64,000 nucleotides of DNA, taken from positions 1 to 64,000 of the forward strand of contig NZ_RSEL01000024.1 of NCBI RefSeq assembly GCF_003958625.1, read 5' to 3'. The notes below the pieces were generated by a model. The model searched no databases. It was not told where the DNA came from and was given only the letters and a program-made list of their open reading frames with translations. Numbering within the stretch: position 1 is the stretch's first letter; each line of letters begins with the position of its first letter. Made by a program: the position numbers and the translations under genes. Origin of the DNA: Tsuneonella rigui. GTDB lineage: Bacteria > Pseudomonadota > Alphaproteobacteria > Sphingomonadales > Sphingomonadaceae. This document shows, piece after piece, positions 50,589 through 60,257 of this stretch.

Positions 50589-51368
50589 TCAGTGAAGATT
50601 GACCGCGTCGTTGATGTACAGCGCAGTCAGAAGAGCGAACACGAAAGCCTGGATCGCGCCGACCAGCAGTTCCAGCGCTGAAACGAACGCGACGAACACG
50701 AAGCACAGCAGCGCGATCGCGCCGCCACCGAAGGTGCCGGCGTTGAGACCCTGGACGACGAAGTTGCCGAACACCTCGAGCAGGATGTGCCCGGCGAACA
50801 TCGCCACGAACGGCCGCAAGCCGAGGCTGAACGGACGCACCATGAACGAGATGAACTCGATTGGGGCGATCAGCAGCTTCAGGACGAACGGCGTGCCCTT
50901 GGGCACGAACAGGCTGAAGAAGTGCAGGCCGTGCTTCCAGAAGCCCACCCCGAGCACGATCGCGAACGAGATCAGGCTCATCACGCCGGTGACGGTGAAC
51001 TGGCTGGTGACGGTGAACGGGTGCGCACCGGGGATGATGCCGAATGGCATCGCGCCGATCCAGTTGGCCGCGAGGATGAACACGAATGCGGTAAACACCC
51101 ACGGCAGGTAGCGGCGCCCTTCGGGGCCGATGTTGGCACGGGTGATGTTGTCGAGGAAGCCGGTCAGCAGCTCGACCGAGGCTTGCCAGCGGCCGGGCAC
51201 GAGCGCGCGCTTGGTGCCGCCCCACATGAACACCAGGATCACCGCGAGGACGATCAGCATCCACAGCGCGGAATTGGTGAACGCGAACGGCGATGACACC
51301 AGTTCGCCCCCGCCCACGGGAGCGATCTGGAACTGGTGCATCGGGTCGATCTTGGCGGGAGCGGCCAC
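50589..51368 (-). CDS. atpB: ATP synthase F0 subunit a
   Basis: The 259-residue membrane protein has the essential Arg185 in SLGLRPFVAM and FAGHILLEVF. It provides the proton half-channels beside the c ring. Position between atpZ and atpE is standard. Confidence 0.96.
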   Translation of the reverse strand: MAAPAKIDPMHQFQIAPVGGGELVSSPFAFTNSALWMLIVLAVILVFMWGGTKRALVPGRWQASVELLTGFLDNITRANIGPEGRRYLPWVFTAFVFILAANWIGAMPFGIIPGAHPFTVTSQFTVTGVMSLISFAIVLGVGFWKHGLHFFSLFVPKGTPFVLKLLIAPIEFISFMVRPFSLGLRPFVAMFAGHILLEVFGNFVVQGLNAGTFGGGAIALLCFVFVAFVSALELLVGAIQAFVFALLTALYINDAVNLH

Positions 51369-51384
51369 TGGTATCCCTGCTGTT

Positions 51385-51693
51385 CTAGCGGTTCTTGTTG
51401 ATGCGGACGACGTGCATGCACGCCCCGGCGAAAGCGAGGAACATCAAGCAGATGGTGATCCACGGCAGGGTGTCGAACACCTTGTCGAGCACCCAGCCGA
51501 TGACGATCCCGCCCAGCGGATAGCCGAGCATGGTCGAGGCAATCTGGATGCCGGCGCTGCGGCCATCGCGCATCGGCGCATGTTCCTGCGCCAGGCGCTG
51601 GTCCTCGGCACGGCGCGCGGCACCGATCCGCTGCTCGAGCGAATCGATCTGCGGGTCTTGTCCAACGGGTGCGTTTTCGGGATCGTTCGCCAC
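51385..51693 (-). CDS. atpZ: AtpZ/AtpI-family protein
   Basis: The 102-residue protein has a polar N-terminus and two membrane segments (STMLGYPLGGIVIGWVLD and WITICLMFLAFAGACMHV), the AtpZ layout. The family is accessory to F0 assembly or ion supply. First gene of the F0 operon. Confidence 0.87.
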   Translation of the reverse strand: MANDPENAPVGQDPQIDSLEQRIGAARRAEDQRLAQEHAPMRDGRSAGIQIASTMLGYPLGGIVIGWVLDKVFDTLPWITICLMFLAFAGACMHVVRINKNR

Positions 51694-51761
51694 GAAGAGC
51701 GTCAGCCTCGCACAAGGGTCAAAGGGAAGCGCAGCCAGGCAAGCCGGCCGCGGACGCGCCG

Positions 51762-51790
51762 CCCTTAGGGGTGCCCTAGCCCCGAGTCAA
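51762..51790 (-). promoter_or_regulatory. Probable promoter of the F0 ATP synthase operon
   Basis: On the minus strand TTGACT (51785-51790) and TAAGGG (51762-51767) are 17 bases apart, about 70 bases before atpZ. This is the best promoter match seen in the window. Confidence 0.5.
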
Positions 51791-51818
51791 CCGCAGCGGG
51801 GACGCCGCGAAGGTGCCT

Positions 51819-52229
51819 TTATTGAGCGATGCGTGCCTCACGCGCGGGGCAGCGGCTGTCGCGCAGCGGAGGCGCGCTCGTGCGGGTCTGCCAGCTGCCG
51901 TCGGGCGCCTGATACTTCTCCCCCGGCTGGGTGCGCGCAATCGCGATGCAGCCCGCGGTGAGCGCGTATTCTTCGAGCGTAACCGGCGGGATCGCGGCCA
52001 GCGCGCGCTGCGAATAGAGCGCGCGGCGCTTGATGTTCACGTCGGACACGATCGCCTGCAGCGCGCTCCCACCGCCGCTGACGACGCCGAGGTAGCCGTC
52101 CATCTTCTCGCCCACCTGCCCGGCGGCGCGCGCAGCTTCGTACGCTGGATCGCGCTCGGCAAACGCGGGCGCCGACACGAGCAGCCCGGCGAGGCCGGCG
52201 GCGGCGATAAGCTTCGAAACCCTGTTCAT
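51819..52229 (-). CDS. ydbL: YdbL-family (DUF1318) protein
   Basis: The 136-residue secreted protein has a signal peptide (LAGLLVSAPAFAERD), DPAYEAARAAGQVGEKMDGY and KRRALYSQRA, the DUF1318 pattern. Genetic evidence in E. coli places YdbL with YdbH and YnbE in lipid transport between the membranes. It follows ynbE by one-base overlap. Confidence 0.87.
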   Translation of the reverse strand: MNRVSKLIAAAGLAGLLVSAPAFAERDPAYEAARAAGQVGEKMDGYLGVVSGGGSALQAIVSDVNIKRRALYSQRALAAIPPVTLEEYALTAGCIAIARTQPGEKYQAPDGSWQTRTSAPPLRDSRCPAREARIAQ

Positions 52230-52435
52230 CAGAAGATGTCCTCGTTCTCGTCGATCGTGCTCTCCGCGTCGGCGGCGAGCCGGTAAATCACTTCCTGCCG
52301 GATGTTGACGTTAAGCTCGATCACGATCGGCTTGTCGGGTGCGGTCACGCTGATGCACCCGGTCAGCATCGTGACCCCCAACGCCGCCAGCGGCAGCGCC
52401 CTTGCCCATCGAAGATTGCGCGCCTTCCCCATCAT
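52229..52435 (-). CDS. ynbE: YnbE-family lipoprotein
   Basis: The 68-residue protein has a lipobox TGC (MLTGCISV) and the YnbE core VTAPDKPIVIELNVNIRQEV, ending IDENEDIF. It anchors in the outer membrane and partners YdbH. The ATG at 52435 gives a normal signal; an earlier ATG at 52486 overlaps the ydbH stop (ATGA) and may be used for coupling. Confidence 0.85.
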   Translation of the reverse strand: MMGKARNLRWARALPLAALGVTMLTGCISVTAPDKPIVIELNVNIRQEVIYRLAADAESTIDENEDIF

Positions 52436-52482
52436 GACGGGGAGTGTCGCAAGCCCGCGGGCGCGGGTCAATTCGGGAGACA

Positions 52483-55400
52483 TCATGGCTTTTTCTCGCT
52501 TTCCGAGGTCTGAACGGGTGGGCTGTCGGGAATGATATCGTCGGGCTTGATCGCGGGCGGTGCCGGATTCACCTCACGGCGGATCACGTTGCCCTCGCGG
52601 TCGAGCAGGCCGACTTCGCGCGGGTCGCGGGTCGAAGCGGGGTCGTACATCGCCTTCAGCGACGTGATCAGGCTGTAGAACGGCGCGCGGATGTTGATGT
52701 TGAAGCGGATCGGCAGGTTCTCGAACCGCTTGGTGATGAAGTTGCGCTTGGCCCCCGCGCCTTGCTTTACGCCGTCGAAGCGCACGCGGGTGACGATCTC
52801 GCCGGTCAGGTTGCCGTCCATCGCGACCGACATCTGCTGGTAGTCCAGCGAACGCAGCGCATCGAAGGCGAAGTTGGCCATCGTGCCGAGGTCCTCGCGG
52901 GTCAGCTCGCCGATATACGAGATGTTGCCGCCCGGCGGGCGGGCGATCAGCAGCCCGCCTTCGATCCGGCCGTTTCCGCTGGTGTCGAACACGATCGGCA
53001 GCGTGCCGTCGAACGTGCCGGTGGCGGAGATGTTCGGCAGTTCCATCTTCTGTACGAACTCGGCCGCCTGCAGCCCCTCGATCTCGAACACGTAGCGCCG
53101 CTCCTCGCTGGTGCCGAGGTTGAGGGTGGTGCCGCGCAAGGTCAGCGTGCCGCCCATGAACGGCCAGGTTGCCCCGCCGACGTCGAGGATCTGCCCGTTG
53201 CGGAGCGAGAACGTTACCTCGCCATCGGTCACCTCGATGCCGGGATTGACCGAAGCGATGCGAATGCGCTGGTTGGGCGCGGTGGTGAGTCCGATGAGGT
53301 CCACGAATTCGACCGTGCCGCTCGCGCCCTTCACCGGCCCGAAAGCGGCGGCGAAATCGAGGTTGTCGCTGGAGAAGCTGCCGTGGCTGGTGGTGCCGCG
53401 CTCGTTCCAGTCGATCCGCCCGGTGCCGCGCACGGTGCCGGCGACATTCGCGACCACACCCTTGGCGCGCGGGGTCAGCGTGTCGGGCTGGAGCTGGTCG
53501 TCGAACAGCAGGCCGTCGACGGTCAGGTCGGCATGGCCCACTCCGTTGCCGAGGTTGTGGACGATCGCCACGTCGGTCACCTCGCGGCCGCTGGTCGGCT
53601 CGCGCAGGGTTGCGTTGGCGCGGATCAGGTTGTCGCGCAGGGTCAGCGTACCGCCGTTGGCGACCAGCGGATTGAACCGCGGCACCGCCTCGCGGTCGAC
53701 CAGCCGGAAGTCGCCGTCGCTCACGCTGAGCACGCCTCCGGCGTAGCGCCAGTTGCCCGAGGTGTTCTCGAGGTTCATCGGCACCGCGAACAGCCGGATG
53801 TCCGCCCCATCGAACTTGCCCGCGATGTCGCGGCCGAAGGTGGCGGTGAGGTTGGAGATGCGGAAGGTACTCGCTGTCGCCGGCGGGCCAAGGCTGACAT
53901 CAACCGCGCGCGCGCTCAACGCGCCGGGATACGCGAAGCCCACTGGCCCGCTGCGCAGCCGGATGGGCGTCGATGCGAGGCGGCCCGACAGATCGAGTGA
54001 CGGTGCGCCCGCCGCAATCCGCAGCCCGCGGCCATCCTGCCGCACGATCGGTTGACCGCGCGCCGGACAGAGCGTGAGCGAGCGACGCTCCAGTGTCAGC
54101 GAGGCGACCGCCAGCCGGTCGAAGCCGATCGTCGTGCACCGGGTCCACAGCGACAGGCCACCGCGCGCCGAGTAACTGCCGTTGAGCGGCACCACCAGGT
54201 TGCGCGCCGAGCCACCGGGAAGCGCCCCGCTCGCGCGTGCCCGGCCGGAAAAACCAAGCGCGCCGCTCTCGGCCTGCGCCAGCACCAGCTCGGGGATTTC
54301 GAGCGCGCTTTCGCCGCTGCGATATTCCGCCATGCGCAAGCGCAACACTGCGTCGCCGCCGGGCCCGCGCTCCATCCGGCCAACGATGCGCGGCAGGCCC
54401 GAACCGCCGGTGGCGAGGTTGCCGGAGACGCGCGGCACACCATCGCCGCTGACGTTCACCTGAAACTGGGAGAGCGCGAGCAGTGTGTCACCGGTACCGC
54501 CGCGCAGGTTTGCTTGCGGAATGATCAGGCTGGTCGCCCCCTCGGCGCGGCGGGCGGTGAGCTGCGCGGCGAAGGTGCTCGCTCTCCCCTCGCGCGCCAG
54601 CGCCGCCCGAGCCTGGGCGATCAGCGGCGCGGCAAAGGTGCCCTGCGCCGACCGCGCGGCCGAGGCGAGCACCCCGTCGAGCCCCGCGCCCATGCGCACG
54701 CCATTGCCGGCGATGTCCGACTGCAGTTCCAGCGCGGCGAGCCCATTGCGGCCGCGCACGGTGCCTTCCGCAGTCAGCAGTGCGGCCTGCGCCTGCGGAT
54801 GGGCCAGCCCCCGTGCCGCCAGCGAGTAGCGCGCGGTCAGCGCATCGTTCCGCCAGGTCGCGCGGAGCGAACCGGTCAGGCCGTTTGCGCGAGCGCCGGC
54901 TGCGGAAAGCGCACCGGTCTCGATCCGCCCCTGAACGTCGACGCCCTTGAAGTCGGCGTCGACCGTCGTCTTCATCGCCAGCGCGGCGTTGCTCAGCGCC
55001 AAGCCTTGCGTTGGGCACGAGAGCTTTACGAGGCGCAGCGGGCCATCGACGGTCGCCTTGCCGGCGCGCGTGCTGACCTTGCCGTAGAGCGATGCGCCGT
55101 TGGCGGTGCAGCCGCCGCCAGCGAGTTGCGGCGCCGCGACCGCGAGGACGCCCGAGAACCCGTCGTTGATCTGCCCCACGCCCTCGGCCTTGACGCCAAG
55201 CGGGCCGTAGTCGCTCTCGATCAGCGCGCGGCCATCGATCAGGCGCACATCGAACTCGGGCAGGCCCGGCGGCTTGCCGGTCTTGCGGAACAGCGCCTTG
55301 TCGAGCGTGCCGAAGCTGATCTTTCCCCCGCGGAGCGTGCCGAACAGCCGCGGACGGACGAGGGTGACGCGCCCGAGCGTCGGCGTGCCGAAGCGGTACT

Positions 55401-55701
55401 TGATCGCTACCTCGGCGCGCTCGACCGTCAGATCGGGCGCCCTGGGATCGCCGACGACAATGTCGGTCAGCACCTGCTTGTCAGCGCCGACGTGCGCGAT
55501 CTTGTAAGTCGCGGGGATGTCGTACTTTTCGAGCTGACCTTCGATCACGTTGCCCGCGATCCGCTCGCGCGAGAGCCACACCGCGGCAAGCGCCACCACC
55601 AGAACCAGCAGCGCGCCAAGCAGCACCCGCAGCCAGACGCGGCGGCGTCGGGGCTCGCTGACGATCACTGTCTGGTCAACGTCGCTGTCCGCGCTCGTCA
55701 T
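52483..55701 (-). CDS. ydbH: YdbH-family AsmA-like inter-membrane lipid transport protein
   Basis: The 1072-residue protein has one N-terminal membrane segment (VWLRVLLGALLVLVVALAAV) followed by long beta-rich sequence typical of bridge proteins of the AsmA/TamB/YdbH class; the C-terminal part contains the DUF-type pattern LTREDLGTMANFAFDALRSL. In E. coli YdbH and YnbE form a bridge for phospholipid transport. Start ATG 55701 was chosen over an earlier polar extension. Confidence 0.88.
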   Translation of the reverse strand: MTSADSDVDQTVIVSEPRRRRVWLRVLLGALLVLVVALAAVWLSRERIAGNVIEGQLEKYDIPATYKIAHVGADKQVLTDIVVGDPRAPDLTVERAEVAIKYRFGTPTLGRVTLVRPRLFGTLRGGKISFGTLDKALFRKTGKPPGLPEFDVRLIDGRALIESDYGPLGVKAEGVGQINDGFSGVLAVAAPQLAGGGCTANGASLYGKVSTRAGKATVDGPLRLVKLSCPTQGLALSNAALAMKTTVDADFKGVDVQGRIETGALSAAGARANGLTGSLRATWRNDALTARYSLAARGLAHPQAQAALLTAEGTVRGRNGLAALELQSDIAGNGVRMGAGLDGVLASAARSAQGTFAAPLIAQARAALAREGRASTFAAQLTARRAEGATSLIIPQANLRGGTGDTLLALSQFQVNVSGDGVPRVSGNLATGGSGLPRIVGRMERGPGGDAVLRLRMAEYRSGESALEIPELVLAQAESGALGFSGRARASGALPGGSARNLVVPLNGSYSARGGLSLWTRCTTIGFDRLAVASLTLERRSLTLCPARGQPIVRQDGRGLRIAAGAPSLDLSGRLASTPIRLRSGPVGFAYPGALSARAVDVSLGPPATASTFRISNLTATFGRDIAGKFDGADIRLFAVPMNLENTSGNWRYAGGVLSVSDGDFRLVDREAVPRFNPLVANGGTLTLRDNLIRANATLREPTSGREVTDVAIVHNLGNGVGHADLTVDGLLFDDQLQPDTLTPRAKGVVANVAGTVRGTGRIDWNERGTTSHGSFSSDNLDFAAAFGPVKGASGTVEFVDLIGLTTAPNQRIRIASVNPGIEVTDGEVTFSLRNGQILDVGGATWPFMGGTLTLRGTTLNLGTSEERRYVFEIEGLQAAEFVQKMELPNISATGTFDGTLPIVFDTSGNGRIEGGLLIARPPGGNISYIGELTREDLGTMANFAFDALRSLDYQQMSVAMDGNLTGEIVTRVRFDGVKQGAGAKRNFITKRFENLPIRFNINIRAPFYSLITSLKAMYDPASTRDPREVGLLDREGNVIRREVNPAPPAIKPDDIIPDSPPVQTSESEKKP

Positions 55702-55771
55702 CGACCCCCACTTGCGCGCACGGCCCACCAAAGGCAATGCGTCGGGCAACAACGCGTGCGCGGGGGAAAAG

Positions 55772-56476
55772 TTGCCATCAGTTGAAGCGCAAGCGCCGGG
55801 CGCAGCCGGCCATGCGACGGGGCATCGGGCGCGGTTGCGGCAACGCCTGCTCACCGGCGGGGCCGAGGCACTTGCCGATTACGAGGTGCTCGAATACCTG
55901 CTGTTCGCCGCCAACCCTCGCGGTGACACCAAGCCGCTGGCGAAGGCGCTGCTCGCGCGGTTCGGCTCGCTCAACGCCGTGCTGAATGCAGAGTCCGGCG
56001 CGCTCCAGCAGGTCGCCGGCATGGGCGAGACCGGCGCGGCCGCGCTGAAGGCGGTCGCCCTGGCGGCCCGCCGAATGGCACGCGGCGAAGTGCAGACCAA
56101 ACCGGTACTCGGCAGTTGGCAGGCGCTGCTCGATTACCTGACGATCGACATGGCGCACCTGACGGTCGAGCGGGTACGCGTGCTCTATCTCGACACCCGC
56201 AACCGCATGATCGTCGACCACCACGTCGGCGACGGTTCGGTCGACGAGGCGGCGATCCACCCGCGCGAAGTGGTGCGGAAGGCGCTGGATGTCGGTGCGA
56301 CCGCGCTGATCCTGGTGCACAACCACCCGAGCGGCAACCCGGAGCCGAGCCGCGCCGACATCGACATCACCCGCCGCATCGCCGAGGCCGGCCGGCTGCT
56401 CGGTATCGTCGTCCACGATCACGTGATCGTCGGTCGCGAAGGCCACGTGAGCCTGAAGGCGAAGGGGCTGATCTAG
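55772..56476 (+). CDS. radC: RadC-family JAB/MPN+ domain protein
   Basis: The 234-residue protein has an HhH-like N-domain (QQVAGMGETGAAALKAV) and the JAMM motif HNHPSGNPEPSRADID, preceded by VGDGSVDEAAIHPREV. The TTG at 55772 follows GGGGGAAAAG and is the best start; earlier in-frame sequence is polar and antisense to ydbH. Function is not settled; no mobile genes are nearby. Confidence 0.87.
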   Translation: MPSVEAQAPGAAGHATGHRARLRQRLLTGGAEALADYEVLEYLLFAANPRGDTKPLAKALLARFGSLNAVLNAESGALQQVAGMGETGAAALKAVALAARRMARGEVQTKPVLGSWQALLDYLTIDMAHLTVERVRVLYLDTRNRMIVDHHVGDGSVDEAAIHPREVVRKALDVGATALILVHNHPSGNPEPSRADIDITRRIAEAGRLLGIVVHDHVIVGREGHVSLKAKGLI

Positions 56477-56485
56477 CCCCCAGTG

Positions 56486-56866
56486 CTAACCAGCATTCGC
56501 TGCGATCGCCTCGCGCACCAGGGCGGTCAGCGCCGCGGCGTTGACGTCATCGCCCTCGAAAAAGTCGATCGCCCGGCGGGTGTTACCCTCTAGGCTGGAG
56601 TTGAACAGTTTCTTCGGATCGTCGAGCGCCGCGCCCTTCGCGAAAGTCAGCTTGACCTTGTCCTTGTACACTTCGCCCGTGCACAGCACGCCGCCCTTCT
56701 CCCACACGGGCACGCCGGCGGGGTTGCTCGGCTTGCGCCATTTGACCGTCTCGACGATCCCGTCGTCGGCGGCGAGGACGGCCCGGCGCGCGGCGGCCAG
56801 CGTCTTACCGCGCCAGCCCTGCAGATCGGCGATGCGGGCTTCGATCTCGTCGGACGCGTCTGACAT
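56486..56866 (-). CDS. DUF1801 family protein
   Basis: The 126-residue protein has the DUF1801 core: VETVKWRKPSNPAGVPVWE, VKLTFAKGAALDDPKKLFNS, IDFFEGDDVN. These are YdhG-like small proteins of unknown role. The ATG at 56866 has GGAG eight bases upstream. It is convergent with radC. Confidence 0.85.
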   Translation of the reverse strand: MSDASDEIEARIADLQGWRGKTLAAARRAVLAADDGIVETVKWRKPSNPAGVPVWEKGGVLCTGEVYKDKVKLTFAKGAALDDPKKLFNSSLEGNTRRAIDFFEGDDVNAAALTALVREAIAANAG

Positions 56867-56930
56867 GGCGTGAACTCCGCTGGCGGCTGGCACCATTGCC
56901 AATGCCGCGTGCGCTGCTTAGCCGCAAGCC

Positions 56931-58847
56931 ATGGAGGGCAATCGGGGGACGACCGGGACAATGCCTGCGCCGGGCTACCGGCCGGAGATCGACGGCCTGC
57001 GCGCCGTCGCGATCGTCCCGGTGGTGCTGTTCCACGCGGGCGTCCCGGGGTTCGGCGGCGGGTTCGTCGGCGTCGACGTGTTCTTCGTCATCAGCGGCTA
57101 CCTGATCACCGGAATCCTCACGCGCGACATGGCCGACGGTGGCATTCGCTTCGCCCACTTCTACGAGCGACGCGCCCGGCGGATCGTCCCCGCGCTGCTG
57201 GCGGTGCTTGCGGTGTGCGCGGTCGCCGCGTGGAGCGTGATGACGGCCGAGGACTACCGCCACTTTGGCCGCAGCCTTGGCGCCACCGCGCTGTTCGCAC
57301 CCAACGTGTGGTACGCGCTGCGTTCGAACTACTTCAACACCCCGGCGTCCGCACAGCCTTTACTGCATACGTGGAGCCTGGGAGTGGAGGAGCAGTTCTA
57401 CCTCCTCTTCCCGCTCATGCTCGCACTGTGCTGGCGCTTTAACCGCCGGTTCGCCTTGGGCGTGATAGTGGCGCTACTGGCGGCGAGCTTCGCGGGCGCC
57501 CTGTGGCTCGTGGGGCGGCATCCGGAGTGGGCGTTCTTCCTGCTGCCGACGAGGCTGTGGGAGCTGATGGCGGGAGCGCTGTGTGCACTGGTGCCGCCAT
57601 TGGTGACGCGCGCCTCCGCTGCGGCGTGGTTGGGCTTGGCGCTGCTCGCAGCAGGGTTCAGCGTTATCGACAGGCACACGCTGGACCCCGGCCCGCTCAT
57701 GCTGCTGCCGGTCGGCGGCACGATGCTGGTCCTGCTCTCGGGGCGATCGAACGCAGTCGCGCGCGTGCTGGGGATCCCGCCGCTCGTCGGTCTCGGGCTT
57801 ATTTCCTACGGCACTTACCTGTGGCACGTCCCGCTGCTCGCGTTCGCGCGATATGTCTGGTTCGGCCCGCTCCCGGCGCTGGCGATTGTTACATTGATAG
57901 TCACGAGCGCGTTGCTGGGGTGGCTGTCCTACCGGCTGATCGAACGCCCGATCCGGCGGCGCGAATTGCTGAAGGGCCGCAGGGCGCTTTTCGGCTTCTC
58001 GGTAGCCGGCTTGGCGCTGTTCGCCGCGCTTGGCACCGCCATCGCAACCGAGCGACTGCGGCCACGCGAGGCTGCTTTCGAGCGCAGCCTAGGGGGCCGC
58101 TTCGCCGGGGACGATATCGACCAGGTTGTCATTCCGCCGGGCTCCGGCGCTCTCCCGTTCGTGCTCTACGGCGACAGCCACGCGCGGCAGTACTACCGCG
58201 CGTTCTCCGAACGCTTCGGAGACGGTGCGCTGGTCAGCGGCGATGCGTGCCTGTCGCTGCCCGGTATCAGCGACATACCGCTCGACGACCCCGACCCCGC
58301 CCGCTGCCGCACTCTGATCGACCGCTTCACCAAGATGGCCGATCACCGTCCGGTCCGCGTCGTGGTGTTCGCGCACATATGGGATCGCATGCTGTGGGAC
58401 ACGGCTGGCACTCTCGACGGCGACTTACCCAGCGAAGGTGCGCGGAGCCGCTTCGAGGCTGGCCTCGAGCAAGCGATCGCCCGCATCCCCGACGACATCC
58501 GCATCGTCATCATCGGCCACGTTCCAGGCGCCCGTCCCGGCAGCGCGCCGGCGATGAAGGATGGCTGGCTCCGTTGCCAAACGTATCTCAACGCCGCCTG
58601 TCCCACCGAGATCGAGCGCGCGGACGGCGAAGGCAACGCGGTCAATCGCGTGCTGGCCGAGTTCGCCGCCCGCCACCCGCGCGTCGTCTTCCTCGATCCC
58701 GCCGACGTGCTGTGCGGCCCTCAGGTCTGCCCGATCGTGGCCCATGGCAAGCTGGTCTACAGCGACGAGACCCACGTCGCGCTGTCCCCAGGCCGGCGCA
58801 TCGCGGCACGGGTCGCCTCCCTTGCCTTCGCGCCGCCCCGCCCCTAG
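56931..58847 (+). CDS. OafA/YrhL-type acyltransferase with C-terminal SGNH domain
   Basis: The 638-residue protein has the acyltransferase-3 membrane domain (about residues 15-380: YRPEIDGLRAVAIVPVVLFH, GVDVFFVISGYLI, HTWSLGVEEQFYLLFP), then an SGNH domain with GDSHARQYYRAF and SDETHVALSPGR. Such fusions O-acetylate polysaccharides or peptidoglycan. An alternative ATG is at 56961. No glycosyltransferase cluster is nearby. Confidence 0.9.
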   Translation: MEGNRGTTGTMPAPGYRPEIDGLRAVAIVPVVLFHAGVPGFGGGFVGVDVFFVISGYLITGILTRDMADGGIRFAHFYERRARRIVPALLAVLAVCAVAAWSVMTAEDYRHFGRSLGATALFAPNVWYALRSNYFNTPASAQPLLHTWSLGVEEQFYLLFPLMLALCWRFNRRFALGVIVALLAASFAGALWLVGRHPEWAFFLLPTRLWELMAGALCALVPPLVTRASAAAWLGLALLAAGFSVIDRHTLDPGPLMLLPVGGTMLVLLSGRSNAVARVLGIPPLVGLGLISYGTYLWHVPLLAFARYVWFGPLPALAIVTLIVTSALLGWLSYRLIERPIRRRELLKGRRALFGFSVAGLALFAALGTAIATERLRPREAAFERSLGGRFAGDDIDQVVIPPGSGALPFVLYGDSHARQYYRAFSERFGDGALVSGDACLSLPGISDIPLDDPDPARCRTLIDRFTKMADHRPVRVVVFAHIWDRMLWDTAGTLDGDLPSEGARSRFEAGLEQAIARIPDDIRIVIIGHVPGARPGSAPAMKDGWLRCQTYLNAACPTEIERADGEGNAVNRVLAEFAARHPRVVFLDPADVLCGPQVCPIVAHGKLVYSDETHVALSPGRRIAARVASLAFAPPRP

Positions 58848-58879
58848 CCGCACCCGCACCGCCCACCCGGAGTCGAACA

Positions 58880-60193
58880 ATGGTCCCCCGCTACGCCCGC
58901 CCCGCCATGACCGCGATCTGGGAGGCGGAGGCGCGCTATCGCATCTGGTTCGAGATCGAGGCGCACGCGACCGAGAAGCTCGGCGAGCTGGGCGTGGTGC
59001 CCGAAAGCGCGGCCAAGGCGCTGTGGGCCTGGTGGGACACGAACCCGGCGATCGACGTCGCCGCGATCGATGCGATCGAAGCGGTGACTAAGCACGACGT
59101 GATCGCCTTCCTCACCTGGGTGGCCGAGCAGGTGGGTGACGAGGCGCGCTTCATGCACCAGGGCATGACCAGCTCGGACGTGCTCGATACCACGCTGTCG
59201 GTGCAGCTCGCCCGGGCGAGCGACATCCTGCTCGAAGACCTCGACCAGCTGCTCGCCGCGCTCAAGCGCCGGGCGGAGGAGCACAAGTACACGCCCACCA
59301 TCGGCCGCAGCCACGGCATCCATGCCGAACCGGTGACCTTCGGGCTCAAGCTAGCGCAGGCTTATGCCGAGTTCGCTCGCTGCCGCGATCGGCTGGTGGC
59401 GGCACGGGCGGAAATTGCCACCGCGGCGATCAGCGGCGCGGTCGGCACCTTCGCCAATGTCGATCCGGCGGTCGAGGCGCATGTGGCCGAGAAGCTCGGC
59501 CTGGCGATCGAGCCGATCAGCACGCAAGTGATCCCGCGCGACCGGCACGCGATGTTCTTCGCGGTGCTCGGGGTGATCGCCAGTTCGATCGAGCGGCTGG
59601 CAATAGAGGTTCGCCACCTCCAGCGGACCGAGGTGCTGGAAGCGGAGGAATACTTCTCGCCCGGGCAAAAGGGCAGCTCGGCCATGCCGCACAAGCGCAA
59701 TCCGGTTCTCACCGAAAACCTCACCGGCCTCGCCCGAATGGTGCGCAGCGCGGTGGTGCCGGCAATGGAGAACGTCGCGCTGTGGCACGAGCGGGACATC
59801 AGCCACTCCTCGGTCGAACGCTTCATAGGCCCCGACGCGACGATCACGCTCGACTTCGCGCTCGCGCGGCTGACCGGGGTGATCGACAAGCTGCTCGTCT
59901 ACCCCGAGCGGATGCAAAAGAACCTCGATCGGATGGGCGGGCTGGTTCACTCGCAGCGGGTGTTGCTGGCGCTGACCCAGGCCGGAGTGAGCCGCGAGGA
60001 TGCCTATCGCCTCGTCCAGCGCAACGCGATGAAGGTGTGGGAATCCGACGGCGCGCTATCGCTGCTCGACCTGCTCAAGGCCGATCCCGAAGTCACCGCC
60101 GCACTCTCGCCCGTACAGATCGAGGACAAGTTCGACCTCGATTATCACTTCGCCCAAGTCGACACGATTTTCGCCCGCGTGTTCGGCGGTTAG
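58880..60193 (+). CDS. purB: Adenylosuccinate lyase
   Basis: The 437-residue fumarase/lyase-family protein has FMHQGMTSSDVLDTTLSVQL, GRSHGIHAEPVTFGLK and the signature GSSAMPHKRNPV. It acts twice in purine synthesis. The ATG at 58880 follows GGAG; the larger upstream frame is the acyltransferase gene out of frame. Confidence 0.95.
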   Translation: MVPRYARPAMTAIWEAEARYRIWFEIEAHATEKLGELGVVPESAAKALWAWWDTNPAIDVAAIDAIEAVTKHDVIAFLTWVAEQVGDEARFMHQGMTSSDVLDTTLSVQLARASDILLEDLDQLLAALKRRAEEHKYTPTIGRSHGIHAEPVTFGLKLAQAYAEFARCRDRLVAARAEIATAAISGAVGTFANVDPAVEAHVAEKLGLAIEPISTQVIPRDRHAMFFAVLGVIASSIERLAIEVRHLQRTEVLEAEEYFSPGQKGSSAMPHKRNPVLTENLTGLARMVRSAVVPAMENVALWHERDISHSSVERFIGPDATITLDFALARLTGVIDKLLVYPERMQKNLDRMGGLVHSQRVLLALTQAGVSREDAYRLVQRNAMKVWESDGALSLLDLLKADPEVTAALSPVQIEDKFDLDYHFAQVDTIFARVFGG

Positions 60194-60257
60194 GCCCGCC
60201 CTTCCCTTCGCCGGGCATCTTGCCTAAGCGAAATCAGCACAACAGGAGAGCAAGCCG

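Noticed and set aside
52444-55785. Two long plus-strand frames (518 and 577 residues) over ydbH
   Set aside because: Both are antisense shadows of ydbH, Gln/Arg/His-rich with no family match.
57503-58879. N-terminal extension of purB into the acyltransferase gene
   Set aside because: The extension is an Arg-rich out-of-frame reading of the acyltransferase; adenylosuccinate lyase begins at the ATG at 58880.
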